Origin: DATFVA01 sp963771705
GTDB lineage: Bacteria > Bacteroidota > Ignavibacteria > Ignavibacteriales > Ignavibacteriaceae
DNA: 64,000 bases
Direction: 5' to 3'
Assembly: GCA_963771705.1 (NCBI GenBank)
Contig: CAVYUP010000005.1
Coordinates: 682,001-746,000 of the forward strand
The notes beneath the pieces were generated by a model. That model was not told the origin of the DNA and made no database searches. It worked only from the letters and a program-made list of their open reading frames with translations. The position numbers and the translations under genes are program-made. The stretch's first letter is position 1, and every line of letters begins with the position of its first letter. Below, piece by piece: positions 17,196 to 27,397 of this stretch.

Positions 17196-20100
17196 GTGGC
17201 AGAAGAACAGAAAAAAAATAAAAAGAAAGAAAAGAAAAAACGGACGCTTTTTCAGAAGATAGTTAATGTCTTCCTTTATATCGGCCTCGGTATTTTTCTT
17301 ATACTTGTTATTGCTTTTGCAGTAAGTCAGACTTCCTTTTTCCGCAACTGGCTTCGTGAAAAAGCAATGAGTACGGCTAATAGCGCCCTTAACGGAGAAG
17401 TACATATAGGCCAGCTTGACGGCACAATTTTCACCTCTCTAATTCTGCACAATACCTCCATAACCATGGATTCAGATACTCTGTTAAACGCCTCAAAGAT
17501 TGAGGTCAGAACCAGTCCTCTTCAGCTTCTCTTCAAAAAGATCTATGTTAGAAAACTTGAGCTTGACAGCACGCAGATAAACCTTGTAAGGGACCGGAAC
17601 GGGACCCTGAATCTTTCAAAACTTATCCCTACGTCTAATACAACGGATACCACATCCTCTTCGTTCCCGTTTAAGATCCTTGTCGCTGAATTGAATATTA
17701 AAAATTCCGGAATGTCGCTGAGGGATTATAACATAAACACAAAAACTTCTTATGACAGTCTGAACCTCCATAACCTTAATGTCAGGAACTTAAATCTTCA
17801 GCTTAGCGCTTTTGCCGACATCAACAAAAAAGATTTTGAAGTAGGAATTCATTCCCTCTCATTTAATCCCAATGTAAACGGTTTTGCTGTAAAAAACCTG
17901 TCAGGCGAATTATCCGTGAACAGTGATTCTATAAATATAAATGAACTTAACCTTAATACAGATTCATCGGATTTTACACTAAATGCCCTTGTGAAAAATT
18001 TCTCGATATTCGACAGCACTAAAAACAATGATTTTACCAAAGCTGAGTTAAACCTCCGGCTTGACGCGGATAAATTTGCTTTATCCGATCTCTCGGTTTT
18101 TGTACCATCAACTGATCAGCTGCACGGAACAATCTCGGCAAACCTAAAGACCTCAGGATCCTTTAAACTCCTTCACCTGGGTAAACTGGAGATAGCCTTC
18201 AAGAATACCCATATTGAAGCTGAAGGACAGATAGAAAACCTGGATGCCGGGCAGGATATGCAGATCGCAGCAGCGTTTAAGAATACATACATTAACCAGG
18301 GTGATCTTAATGATCTGATGCCTTCACTAAATCTTCCGGTTTATAAAGAATACGGTACACTGAAATTTGATACTCTGACGTATAATGGCAAGCCTCTCGA
18401 TTTTAATATGCGTATCAAGCTTATTACGGATAAAGGAACCCTGGCTGTCAATGGTAATCTTAATCTTGATAATAAACCGATAACATATGACCTGAATTTC
18501 AGCACCGGCAGCCTTGACATTGCCCCGATTGCGGGGGTATCCTCAAACCTTACCTCCAGAGGTTCAATCAAAGGGAAAGGTGTTAAACCGGATAGTCTTA
18601 ACGCCGCGGTCAGATTTTTTGCGGGCGGTTCTATAATTGACGGAAACAAAATGGACACGCTGCGCCTGATAGCAAACGCGGAGAATAAAAACATAAAGTA
18701 TAATCTTAACGCAATATCAGACACATTACTGGCTTCTCTTGAAGGTTCCTTTGATTTTACAAATAAAAGTTTGCCGGCCTATGATCTCAGTGGAGAAATT
18801 AAGAACCTGAACCTGGCGCGTGTTACGAATGATAGTTTGAAGACTGATCTTAATTTCAGTATAGAGGCCAGTGGTGAGGGATTTAACCCCGACAGTATGA
18901 ATCTCTTCCTCAGTACAACTTTGTATAACTCATCGATCATGGGCATAAATATTGACAGCACAAGGGCTATCGTTGATCTAAGAAAAAATGACGGCGGTGA
19001 AAGAGTTGTAAATATTATCAGCGATCTTGCCGATATTACTTTGACGGGAAATTTTACTGTGACTGATGCTGCGGCATTAATGACAACGGAAATGAAAATC
19101 GTAACTAATGCTGTTAAAAATAAACTTAATAAACTTATGCCTTCCAGCATCGGGGTGGATTCTTTAGGAATTGCTGTATCCGATATTCCAACGGTTCAGA
19201 CAACAGGCGGAAAAATAAGTATGGATTATGTTATAGAGTTTAAGGACTTTCAGCTTCTCTCGCTTTTTCTCGGCGGCAAACAGCTTGAACTTAACGGCGA
19301 TATGCAGGGTAAACTCGAAGAAACAGCCGACTCTCTGAATTTTACATTTAACACGAACCTCGACTATCTTAAATACTGGGGTAAGAATGATGTATTCTTT
19401 TTATCGAAGCTTAACCTTGACCTTAGTCTTCATAATGACCTCCAAACTATTTCTCTTTCACAGCTTAATGCTAATGTTGATCTCAGTATTGAAAGAATTT
19501 TCACTGGCAGTGATATTAAAAACCTCAGACTCGGTTTAACTGTCGAGGATGATTCGGCGGCTGTTAAGTTTTCTGCAAATATTGAGAATTATTTGGCTGC
19601 TGATATCGATTCCAGAATGAATTTTGTCGAGGATGGTGTAAACATTACGTTCGATACCCTGTCAGTTAACTATAATCAGTTCAACATTGAAAATAGAAAT
19701 CCGGTTACGGTTGAATATTCACCAGATAAAGTTCAGTTCAAAAACTTTGAACTGTTCCATAAAAAAGGAAGTTTAGCTGTAGACGGTGTTATCCAAAGGA
19801 ACGGCACCCAGGATCTGAAGATAACTATGCAGGGAATTACAGGTAAAGAAATAAGTGAAGATTTGCTGGGAATGAGGCCGGAAAATGCTTTACAGAGTTA
19901 CCTGAAATTCTCGGCTGATGTAAAAGGAGAATTCAGTTCACCTGTAATGAAAATAAATCTTACTGCCGATAGTGTTACATTTAAGAATAAGAATTTTGGT
20001 TCTCTTGTCGCTCAGCTTGATTATAAGAATAAAAGTCTGAATACCGATATAAGGTTTATTGACAGTGTTCGTAATATGCAGCATCCTTTACTCAAGGTTA

Positions 20101-21689
20101 CAGGAGACGTACCCATTAACCTGGCATTCTCCGGTGCTGATAAGCGACTACTTGAAAATGAACCTTTGAACATTAATGTAGAAGCTGATAGCTTCAGACT
20201 GGGGGCCCTCGGTAACCTTCTGCCTGAAATTAACAGAATAAAAGGTGAATTAACCGCCAACCTGCATATAGGCGGTACATTTAATAATTTTGAACCGACA
20301 GGACATATAGTTATTGATCATGCCGACTTTGTTGTTGTAAAGAATAATCTTGAATACAATGCAGGACTTAAGTTGTCATTAACCCCCGACGTTCTGAAAA
20401 TTGACAGTCTGCTGATTAAGAATTCCCCGAATACTAAGAACGGGGGACAAATGACCGGCAGCGGCCAGGCAGCAATTAAGAATCTCCAGGTTGTATCATC
20501 AAACTTTAATATCAGCGGACAGCTGAAAGTTCTGAGCCAGGCAAGCAAGTCCGCTAGTCCCTCTGTCTACGGTGATCTTGTTATTTCGACACAGGGCAAT
20601 ATAGAATTTAAGCTGGACAGCAGCGGTGCGTTTATATCGGTTCCGGTTGTGGTTAAGCAGGCAAATCTTACTTTTCCTCCGACAGAGAGTTCGTACCAGA
20701 ACAGTTCAAAGGATTTTATATATGTGTATCCTGCCGATACAGCAGCTGCTTCAAAGGGAGGTCAGGCCGATCTGCAAAGACTGGTAGATCTCTCACACAG
20801 GCACAACCAGTCGCAGCAAACTAAAAGCGGCTCAGGAACGTCTTTTGATTACAAGATAGATGTTCATGTTGAAAAAGAAGCTAAGATTAACTTTGTTCTT
20901 TCAAAAGAACTGAACCAGAATCTTACCGCGATCCTTAAGGGCGATTTTCATTACGAGAAAATAAATGGGAAATCGGATGCCAGCGGGCAGCTGAACCTGT
21001 TGAACGGATCAACCCTTGAGTTTCTGAAAACATTTGATGCCGATGGATCAATAAGATTTGAAAACCAGCTGGACAATCCTTATCTCGACATAACAGCAAC
21101 CTATACCGATTATTATTATCCTGCGGGTGATTCTGTTTCAAATAATGAGGTGAAAGTAGCCGTAAAGATTACAATTAAAGGTTTTCTTAAGGACCTTGGA
21201 AAAAATCTTGTGCAGAACCAGAATAATATTGCTGTATATTACGGTGCAAATAATATTGAGAATAATAATCCGGATCCCACAAAGACCGCATCCGATGCGG
21301 TATTGTTCATACTGGCAGGGAAGTTCACTGAAGGGGCCACGCAGCAGGATAGAAATGCGGCAGCTTCAACTGCAGCATCGCTTGCTGGATCGGTAGTAGG
21401 AGGATTTCTGAATAAACAATTCGGAGACGTCATTCGGAGAGTTGAACTGCGGCAGGTTGGTACTCAAACTAAATTTAACCTTGTCGGTAAAGCCGGAGAT
21501 ATAAATTATTCGATCGGCGGCTCCACAAATGTATTCCAGGATATTTCCCAGGCCAACATTAAACTGGAATATCCTATAACCAATCAGCTGTTGATAAGGC
21601 TTGAACGCAAACAGTCGGTTACAGAAACAACCGCGAATATAAACGAAATGATAAATGAACTAGCACTTAAATATAAATTCGAGTTTTAA
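17196..21689 (+). CDS. tamB: TamB-family translocation and assembly module protein
   Basis: A 1497-residue inner-membrane-anchored, periplasm-spanning protein. A lysine-rich N-terminus (EEQKKNKKKEKKKR) and one membrane helix (residues about 25-48) precede a very long stretch of beta-strand repeats with recurrent LNLDLS/INLTADS-type patterns. The C-terminal TamB (DUF490) domain includes GDINYSIGGSTNVFQDISQA and ends in F. Family members bridge the inner membrane to Omp85 proteins and may carry lipids. The start is GTG at 17196. Its stop shares a base with the start of rnr, and an Omp85-like fusion lies two genes downstream. Confidence 0.88.
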   Translation: MAEEQKKNKKKEKKKRTLFQKIVNVFLYIGLGIFLILVIAFAVSQTSFFRNWLREKAMSTANSALNGEVHIGQLDGTIFTSLILHNTSITMDSDTLLNASKIEVRTSPLQLLFKKIYVRKLELDSTQINLVRDRNGTLNLSKLIPTSNTTDTTSSSFPFKILVAELNIKNSGMSLRDYNINTKTSYDSLNLHNLNVRNLNLQLSAFADINKKDFEVGIHSLSFNPNVNGFAVKNLSGELSVNSDSININELNLNTDSSDFTLNALVKNFSIFDSTKNNDFTKAELNLRLDADKFALSDLSVFVPSTDQLHGTISANLKTSGSFKLLHLGKLEIAFKNTHIEAEGQIENLDAGQDMQIAAAFKNTYINQGDLNDLMPSLNLPVYKEYGTLKFDTLTYNGKPLDFNMRIKLITDKGTLAVNGNLNLDNKPITYDLNFSTGSLDIAPIAGVSSNLTSRGSIKGKGVKPDSLNAAVRFFAGGSIIDGNKMDTLRLIANAENKNIKYNLNAISDTLLASLEGSFDFTNKSLPAYDLSGEIKNLNLARVTNDSLKTDLNFSIEASGEGFNPDSMNLFLSTTLYNSSIMGINIDSTRAIVDLRKNDGGERVVNIISDLADITLTGNFTVTDAAALMTTEMKIVTNAVKNKLNKLMPSSIGVDSLGIAVSDIPTVQTTGGKISMDYVIEFKDFQLLSLFLGGKQLELNGDMQGKLEETADSLNFTFNTNLDYLKYWGKNDVFFLSKLNLDLSLHNDLQTISLSQLNANVDLSIERIFTGSDIKNLRLGLTVEDDSAAVKFSANIENYLAADIDSRMNFVEDGVNITFDTLSVNYNQFNIENRNPVTVEYSPDKVQFKNFELFHKKGSLAVDGVIQRNGTQDLKITMQGITGKEISEDLLGMRPENALQSYLKFSADVKGEFSSPVMKINLTADSVTFKNKNFGSLVAQLDYKNKSLNTDIRFIDSVRNMQHPLLKVTGDVPINLAFSGADKRLLENEPLNINVEADSFRLGALGNLLPEINRIKGELTANLHIGGTFNNFEPTGHIVIDHADFVVVKNNLEYNAGLKLSLTPDVLKIDSLLIKNSPNTKNGGQMTGSGQAAIKNLQVVSSNFNISGQLKVLSQASKSASPSVYGDLVISTQGNIEFKLDSSGAFISVPVVVKQANLTFPPTESSYQNSSKDFIYVYPADTAAASKGGQADLQRLVDLSHRHNQSQQTKSGSGTSFDYKIDVHVEKEAKINFVLSKELNQNLTAILKGDFHYEKINGKSDASGQLNLLNGSTLEFLKTFDADGSIRFENQLDNPYLDITATYTDYYYPAGDSVSNNEVKVAVKITIKGFLKDLGKNLVQNQNNIAVYYGANNIENNNPDPTKTASDAVLFILAGKFTEGATQQDRNAAASTAASLAGSVVGGFLNKQFGDVIRRVELRQVGTQTKFNLVGKAGDINYSIGGSTNVFQDISQANIKLEYPITNQLLIRLERKQSVTETTANINEMINELALKYKFEF

Positions 21690-23785
21690 TGAAGAAAAAA
21701 ATAATAGCACTCTTTAAAAGCAATCCTGGAAAAGGCTTTAAGAACAAAGACATTGCAAAAAAACTAAATATTACCACAGATCATGAGTACAGCTCACTTA
21801 AAGCCGCTGTCTTCAAACTTTTCGAGGAAAATTTTCTTACCAGATCGGGGAAAAAATATTACCTGAATCAGACTCCTTCATCCAATGTCGTAACCGGTGT
21901 ACTGGAATTGAGCCAGGCAGGCTACGGCTTCGTAGTTTTAAAAAATTCAAGTCTGGGTGATATTTTTATTGCCGCAAGAAATCTGGGTACGGCCTTTCAT
22001 GGAGATACAGTTGAAACGGCTTTATTTGCGGGGAGGAAAAGAAAAAACATAGAAGGCCAGATTATAAATGTGGTTAAAAGGAAACGTGATGAGATTGTAG
22101 GTACACTGAATAAATCGCATTCATTTTATTTTATTAAACCTGACGATCCTAAAATTCACAGGGACATATACGTCAATCCCGATAAAATCGGAAAGGCAAA
22201 GGTTGGTGATAAAGTTACCGTTGGGAATATTGTATGGGATAGATCAATGATAAATCCCGAAGGTGAAATCATACAGAGACTTGGAAAAACGGGGTCATTT
22301 GATACCGACATTGCCTCAATAGCGAAAGAATTTAATCTACCTTATATGTTTCCCAAAGAGGTTCTGAATGAGGCTGAAGGAATTCCAGTAGAAGTGTCTT
22401 CAGGCGACATACGTAAAAGGTTGGATTACAGGAAGAAAGTTGTTTTTACAATCGATCCTGTCGACGCGAAGGATTTTGACGACGCTTTGTCAATTGAAAA
22501 ACTGGAGAACGGCAACTATGAGGTTGGAATTCACATAGCGGACGTAAGTAATTATGTGCCTGAGAATTCAAATCTTGATAAAGAAGCCCTGAGGAGAGGG
22601 AACAGCGTATACCTTGTAGGCAGAGTAATACCAATGCTGCCAGAAAGGCTGTCAAACAACGTCTGCTCTCTTGTCCCGGATGAAGAACGGCTTTCTTATT
22701 CTGTTATTGCTGAACTGACAAAGCGGGGAAAGCTGGTTGATTTTAAGATCGCGAAAAGCGTGATAAAAAGTAAACGCCGTTTTACATACGAAGAAGTTCA
22801 GGAAATAATAGATAAAGGAGAGGGGGATTTCAGTGATGAGCTCTACCAGCTTAATAGTCTTGCCCAGACACTCCGGAAAAAAAGGATGATGACGGGAAGC
22901 ATCGATTTCTTTACTCCCGAAATAAGATTTGAACTGGATGAGAGCGGAAATCCGGTAAGTATCCAGAGGAAAGAAATTAAACAAAGCAATATGCTTGTAG
23001 AAGAATTCATGCTTCTTGCGAACAGGGTGGTCGCTTCAAGGATTGCGTCTCCGCCTAAAGGAGATATTCATCCCTTTATTTACAGGGTCCATGATCTTCC
23101 GGATAATGAAAAGCTGCAGGAATTTGCCCGTTTTGTAAAATCGCTGGGCTATTCCTTTAATCCAAACGCAGCTTCAAAATCAAAAGAATTCCAGGTTTTG
23201 ATGCAGATGGTAAAGGGAACGGAGGAGGAAGGGGTAATCAATGAGCTTGCAATACGTTCGATGGCCAAAGCAGTGTACTCGGCGAATAATATAGGTCACT
23301 ATGGACTGGGGTTTAAATACTATACTCATTTTACATCCCCCATCAGAAGATATGCAGATATGATTGTGCACAGGATGCTTTTTAATTACCTGGAAAAGAA
23401 AGGCAAAGAAAGATATTCTTATAATGCACTGGAAGATATAAGCGACCATATCTCTGTAACCGAGAGAAACGCAGTTGATGCTGAGAGGCTGTCTGTAAAA
23501 TTGAAGCAGATAGAATATCTTAAGGCCCATCTCGGCGAGGAATTTCATGCAATTATCTCAGGTATTACTCATTTCGGAATTTTCGTTAAGGTTACGGATA
23601 TTCTGGCAGAAGGACTCATAAGGGTCAGAGATTTGGAGGGAGATTTTTACGTTTACGATGAAAAAAAATATTCATTAATTGGCAGGAGAACCAGAAAACA
23701 ATTCCGTCTGGGCGATAAAGTTCAGGTTAAGCTGATTCGTGCAGACCTCGAAAAATCCGAGTTAGATTTTATTATTTGTGAATAA
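21689..23785 (+). CDS. rnr: Ribonuclease R
   Basis: A 698-residue 3'-5' exoribonuclease. An N-terminal winged helix (about residues 1-65) is followed by cold-shock domains, the RNB catalytic domain with the magnesium-binding motif DPVDAKDFDDALSIE, the segment YTHFTSPIRRYADMIVHR, and a C-terminal S1 domain (ISGITHFGIFVKV). The gene starts on the final A of the tamB stop codon, an unusual partner for an RNase, so expression of the two may be coupled. The length is normal and all key residues are present. Confidence 0.95.
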   Translation: MKKKIIALFKSNPGKGFKNKDIAKKLNITTDHEYSSLKAAVFKLFEENFLTRSGKKYYLNQTPSSNVVTGVLELSQAGYGFVVLKNSSLGDIFIAARNLGTAFHGDTVETALFAGRKRKNIEGQIINVVKRKRDEIVGTLNKSHSFYFIKPDDPKIHRDIYVNPDKIGKAKVGDKVTVGNIVWDRSMINPEGEIIQRLGKTGSFDTDIASIAKEFNLPYMFPKEVLNEAEGIPVEVSSGDIRKRLDYRKKVVFTIDPVDAKDFDDALSIEKLENGNYEVGIHIADVSNYVPENSNLDKEALRRGNSVYLVGRVIPMLPERLSNNVCSLVPDEERLSYSVIAELTKRGKLVDFKIAKSVIKSKRRFTYEEVQEIIDKGEGDFSDELYQLNSLAQTLRKKRMMTGSIDFFTPEIRFELDESGNPVSIQRKEIKQSNMLVEEFMLLANRVVASRIASPPKGDIHPFIYRVHDLPDNEKLQEFARFVKSLGYSFNPNAASKSKEFQVLMQMVKGTEEEGVINELAIRSMAKAVYSANNIGHYGLGFKYYTHFTSPIRRYADMIVHRMLFNYLEKKGKERYSYNALEDISDHISVTERNAVDAERLSVKLKQIEYLKAHLGEEFHAIISGITHFGIFVKVTDILAEGLIRVRDLEGDFYVYDEKKYSLIGRRTRKQFRLGDKVQVKLIRADLEKSELDFIICE

Positions 23786-23806
23786 AAGTACCTTAAGGCC
23801 AAATCA

Positions 23807-26800
23807 ATGTTAAATAGAACCAGAATATTTATAGGTATCGTGCTGTTACTGCCAGCCATGGCATTTGCCCAGTTTGGAAAGAATAAGGTTCAGTATAAAG
23901 ACTTTACCTGGTACTATATCCAGACTGACCATTTTGATATCTACTTTACCGACGGAGGCGATAACCTTGCCGAGTTTACTTCAAAGGAAGCAGAAGCGTC
24001 GCTGAAGTCGATACAGAACAGTTTCGATTACAGGATCAACAACCGGATTTCGATTATAGTTTATAATTCGCAGAATGATTTCCAGGAAACAAACATTACA
24101 GACCAGTATCTTAGCGAGGGTATTGAGGGTTTTACCGAGCTTTTCAAAAACAGGGTAGTGATACAGTTTATGGGTTCCTACAAAGAATTCCGACACCTGA
24201 TCCATCATGAACTTACCCACGCCGTTATAAACGATATGTTTTACGGCGGATCAATTCAGAATATAATTTCAAACAATATTACTGTAAGTCTTCCGCAGTG
24301 GTTTAATGAGGGTATGGCCGAATATCAGTCGCTTGGCTGGGATATCAATACAGATATGTTCATACGCGATGCAGCTATAAGCGAGTACCTGCCGGATATA
24401 CAGAACTTAAGAGGTTATTTTGCGTACCGAGGAGGGCAGGCAGTATTCTACTACATTGCCAAAAAATACGGTAAGGAGAAGATTGGTGAGCTTATAAATA
24501 AGATCAAGGGTTCGGGAAGTGTTGAAGAGGGTATGAAAGCCTCAATAGGATTATCGCTGGAGGAGTTAAACGACAGGTGGAAAAAGGATATTAAGAAAAC
24601 ATACTGGCCGGATGTAGCCGTTAGGAATGATCCTGATGAGTTCGCAAAGAGGTTGACGGATAACAGGAAGTCGGGCGGCTTTTATAACACAAGTCCTGCT
24701 CTTTCCCCACAGGGTGATAAGATTGCTTTCATAACGGACAGAAACTACTATTTTGATTTATACCTGATGGATGCTATTGACGGAAAGATTATAAAGAAGC
24801 TTGTTGCCGGAAACAGGACCCCGGACTTCGAAGAGCTCAACATAATAACTCCCAGCTTAACCTGGTCTCCTGACGGAGAAAAGATTGCGCTTTCGGTGAA
24901 GAGCGGAGGTTATGATGTCATTTACCTGATTAATATTGAAAGTGAAGAGAAAGAAGTAGTTCCGGTTCAGCTTGATGGTATACAAAGCGTCAACTGGTCC
25001 CCTGACGGTACCAGGCTTGCTTTTGTAGGCCATACCGGCAGTCAGTCAGATATATATGTTTACGACCTCGAAGGGAAAAAACTTGAAAACCTGACCAATG
25101 ATATTTTTTCAGATAAGGATCCTGCATGGTCGCCTGACAGCAAAAAAATATTTTTTGTTTCTGACCGTGAAAACAACCTGGATGCTTCGGCACTTCCGAA
25201 ATCTTTTAAGATCTATAATTTCGATTACGGACAGAATGATATTTATGATTTAGACTTAGCCGACGGTAAAATTTCCCGTATAACAAATACACCTGACGAT
25301 AATGAATCATTCCCGGTTGTCGGTCCTGAAGACGAACGTATCTTATTCATTTCCGATCACAACGGCATAAACAACATTTATAAACTTGACCTTACAAAGG
25401 ATGAACCCGCGGTACCCGTAACCAATTCACTTGACGGACTCTATCAGCTTTCAATTTCCAAAGACGGTAAAAAACTTGCTTTTTCATCTCTGTATGAGGC
25501 TGGATTTAATATCTTCCTGCTTAATAATCCGTTCGATATAAATCTTGACGATAAAGAACTGCCGCCGACAAAGTATGTTGCGGGATTAAAAAATATTACA
25601 AACGAAGCAAACGAAGATACCCTGGTATTTGAGAAGGCGCGCAGGGAGGATGATGATTCAGATAAGCTTTCATTTTATACCGGAAAATATGTTGATACAA
25701 CAAATGTTTACGGAGATTCAGTAAAAATAGATTTTAATAATTATGTGTTCGGGTCAAACTCGTCGATGAATATAGACTCAACCGACACGGTTAACACCAA
25801 GTTCAACCTTACGGACAACCTCGATTCTCATGGCAACTATAAGGTCAACAGGTATAAGATTACTTTTTCGCCTGATATAATTTACGCTAATGCAGGATAC
25901 AGCTCGTTATACGGACTTCTTGGGACAACGGTGTTATCGTTCAGCGATGTGCTGGGGAACCACAGGCTGATAGGAGTTACCAGTCTCCAGATAGATTTAA
26001 AAAACAGTGATTACGGTTTAACATACCAGTACCTCGGCGGCCGGATGAATTACGGAATAGAAGGATTCCACACGGCAAGGTTCCTGTTCCTCGCGCGCGG
26101 CATCGGCACAAATCTTTACAGATTCAGGAACTTCGGCTTTATCGGATCGATGAGTTATCCTCTGAACAAGTTTTACAGACTTGAAGGAGCTTTGAGCTAT
26201 CTGCACGTATCGAGTGAAAATCTTGATGATCCAGGTGAACCAACCGAAAAGGTTTCCTACCTGATACCAACAGTAAGTTTTGTTCATGATAATGTACTCT
26301 GGGGGTATACATCTCCTATGGATGGAACAAGATACAGGTTCGACGCATTCGGTTATCCAGGATTCTTTGATGGTGATAAAACCTTCTTTTCATTACTTGG
26401 TGATTACAGGACATACTTCAAGATGGGAGACTTTTATTCATTTGCTTTCAGACTTTCGGGCGGCTATTCAGGCGGTAAGAATCCTCAGAGGTTCTTTATC
26501 GGAGGAATCGATAACTGGATAAACAGAAGTTTTGCCACTACCGAAATACCTATAAATTCAGCTTCCGACTTTGCGTTCCTGACTGCGGGTTTACCTCTTA
26601 GAGGATTCGACTATGCAGAAAGGATAGGAACAAAATACGCGCTGATGAACCTTGAGCTCAGATTTCCTTTAATCAGGTATCTGGTTACAGGTCCTTTGCC
26701 AATATTGTTCAGTAATATAATGGGAGTAGCTTTTATCGATGCTGGTGCTGCATGGAATAAGAATCACGACTTAAGGCTGTTCACAAAAGATGCTTACAAT

Positions 26801-26953
26801 AATACTTTCAGTCAGGATCTTCTGATGGGAACAGGTGTGGGCGCGCGATTATATTTCCTCTACTTCCTCTTAAGGTTTGATGTAGGCTGGCCGTACAATG
26901 TAAATGCATTTGGGCAGCCTAAGTTCTACATTTCTCTGGGGGCAGATTTTTAA
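23807..26953 (+). CDS. Zinc peptidase - TolB-like propeller - Omp85-type barrel fusion
   Basis: A 1048-residue exported protein with three apparent parts. After a signal peptide (ending AMAFAQ) comes a gluzincin-like domain with H134-E-L-T-H138 and the downstream NEGMAEYQS, whose glutamate would be the third zinc ligand. Residues about 290-560 carry TolB/PD40 blades (SPDGEKIALS, WSPDGTRLAFVG, SPDSKKIFFVSD). Residues about 680-1048 look like an outer-membrane barrel, with the Omp85 L6-type motif PLRGFDYAER, then LMNLELRFPLIRY and a terminal ADF. It follows rnr by 21 bases in the tamB unit. The peptidase and propeller calls are firm; the barrel call is good but needs structure support. Confidence 0.78.
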   Translation: MLNRTRIFIGIVLLLPAMAFAQFGKNKVQYKDFTWYYIQTDHFDIYFTDGGDNLAEFTSKEAEASLKSIQNSFDYRINNRISIIVYNSQNDFQETNITDQYLSEGIEGFTELFKNRVVIQFMGSYKEFRHLIHHELTHAVINDMFYGGSIQNIISNNITVSLPQWFNEGMAEYQSLGWDINTDMFIRDAAISEYLPDIQNLRGYFAYRGGQAVFYYIAKKYGKEKIGELINKIKGSGSVEEGMKASIGLSLEELNDRWKKDIKKTYWPDVAVRNDPDEFAKRLTDNRKSGGFYNTSPALSPQGDKIAFITDRNYYFDLYLMDAIDGKIIKKLVAGNRTPDFEELNIITPSLTWSPDGEKIALSVKSGGYDVIYLINIESEEKEVVPVQLDGIQSVNWSPDGTRLAFVGHTGSQSDIYVYDLEGKKLENLTNDIFSDKDPAWSPDSKKIFFVSDRENNLDASALPKSFKIYNFDYGQNDIYDLDLADGKISRITNTPDDNESFPVVGPEDERILFISDHNGINNIYKLDLTKDEPAVPVTNSLDGLYQLSISKDGKKLAFSSLYEAGFNIFLLNNPFDINLDDKELPPTKYVAGLKNITNEANEDTLVFEKARREDDDSDKLSFYTGKYVDTTNVYGDSVKIDFNNYVFGSNSSMNIDSTDTVNTKFNLTDNLDSHGNYKVNRYKITFSPDIIYANAGYSSLYGLLGTTVLSFSDVLGNHRLIGVTSLQIDLKNSDYGLTYQYLGGRMNYGIEGFHTARFLFLARGIGTNLYRFRNFGFIGSMSYPLNKFYRLEGALSYLHVSSENLDDPGEPTEKVSYLIPTVSFVHDNVLWGYTSPMDGTRYRFDAFGYPGFFDGDKTFFSLLGDYRTYFKMGDFYSFAFRLSGGYSGGKNPQRFFIGGIDNWINRSFATTEIPINSASDFAFLTAGLPLRGFDYAERIGTKYALMNLELRFPLIRYLVTGPLPILFSNIMGVAFIDAGAAWNKNHDLRLFTKDAYNNTFSQDLLMGTGVGARLYFLYFLLRFDVGWPYNVNAFGQPKFYISLGADF

Positions 26954-26962
26954 ATCAGTTAG

Positions 26963-26989
26963 CCGCCTGGACTATGTTTTTCCAGGCGG
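26963..26989 (+). terminator. Hairpin after the peptidase-propeller-barrel gene
   Basis: A perfect 9-bp stem, CCGCCTGGA / TCCAGGCGG, has a 9-base loop rich in T and is followed by an interrupted T stretch (AAATTCATTTTT). It begins nine bases after the stop codon. It lies between convergent genes and could end either transcript. Confidence 0.6.
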
Positions 26990-27042
26990 AAATTCATTTT
27001 TATCTAAACTCAGCACCTGATTTTTCTTTGATCCGGCGGGGT

Positions 27043-27282
27043 TTAGTCCTTTTTCTTCTCAGACGGCTTGCTTTTGGAAGTATTTTTTTCCGCAGGTTTG
27101 GCGTTTTTATAATCAGTCTGATAAAATCCCGTTCCTTTAAAAATGGGACCCGCCCCCGGACCAATCAGTCTTTTTACTTCTCCATTGCATTTAGGGCAGG
27201 TTTTAACAGGTTCAGCACTCATTGTCTGAAACAGTTCAAACACATAACCGCACTTATTGCACTTATACTCATACGTCGGCAT
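27043..27282 (-). CDS. FmdB-type small zinc-ribbon protein
   Basis: A 79-residue protein beginning MPTYEYKCNKCGYVFELFQ, with paired CNKC and CPKC motifs that form a single zinc ribbon, followed by a low-complexity lysine/serine-rich tail (KPAEKNTSKSKPSEKKKD). This matches the FmdB / CxxC_CxxC_SSSS family, annotated as putative regulators though the role is unclear. It faces the preceding gene convergently and diverges from the lipoprotein gene at 27398. Confidence 0.85.
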   Translation of the reverse strand: MPTYEYKCNKCGYVFELFQTMSAEPVKTCPKCNGEVKRLIGPGAGPIFKGTGFYQTDYKNAKPAEKNTSKSKPSEKKKD

Positions 27283-27397
27283 TTCTTTTTCTCCACATAA
27301 ATTAAACGGGAAAACATAATGAAAATAATCAAAAATTTCTATAATTTATTTTATATACTTTTTTTGAATTTGATACAGCATTTTGTCCCGGTCATTA

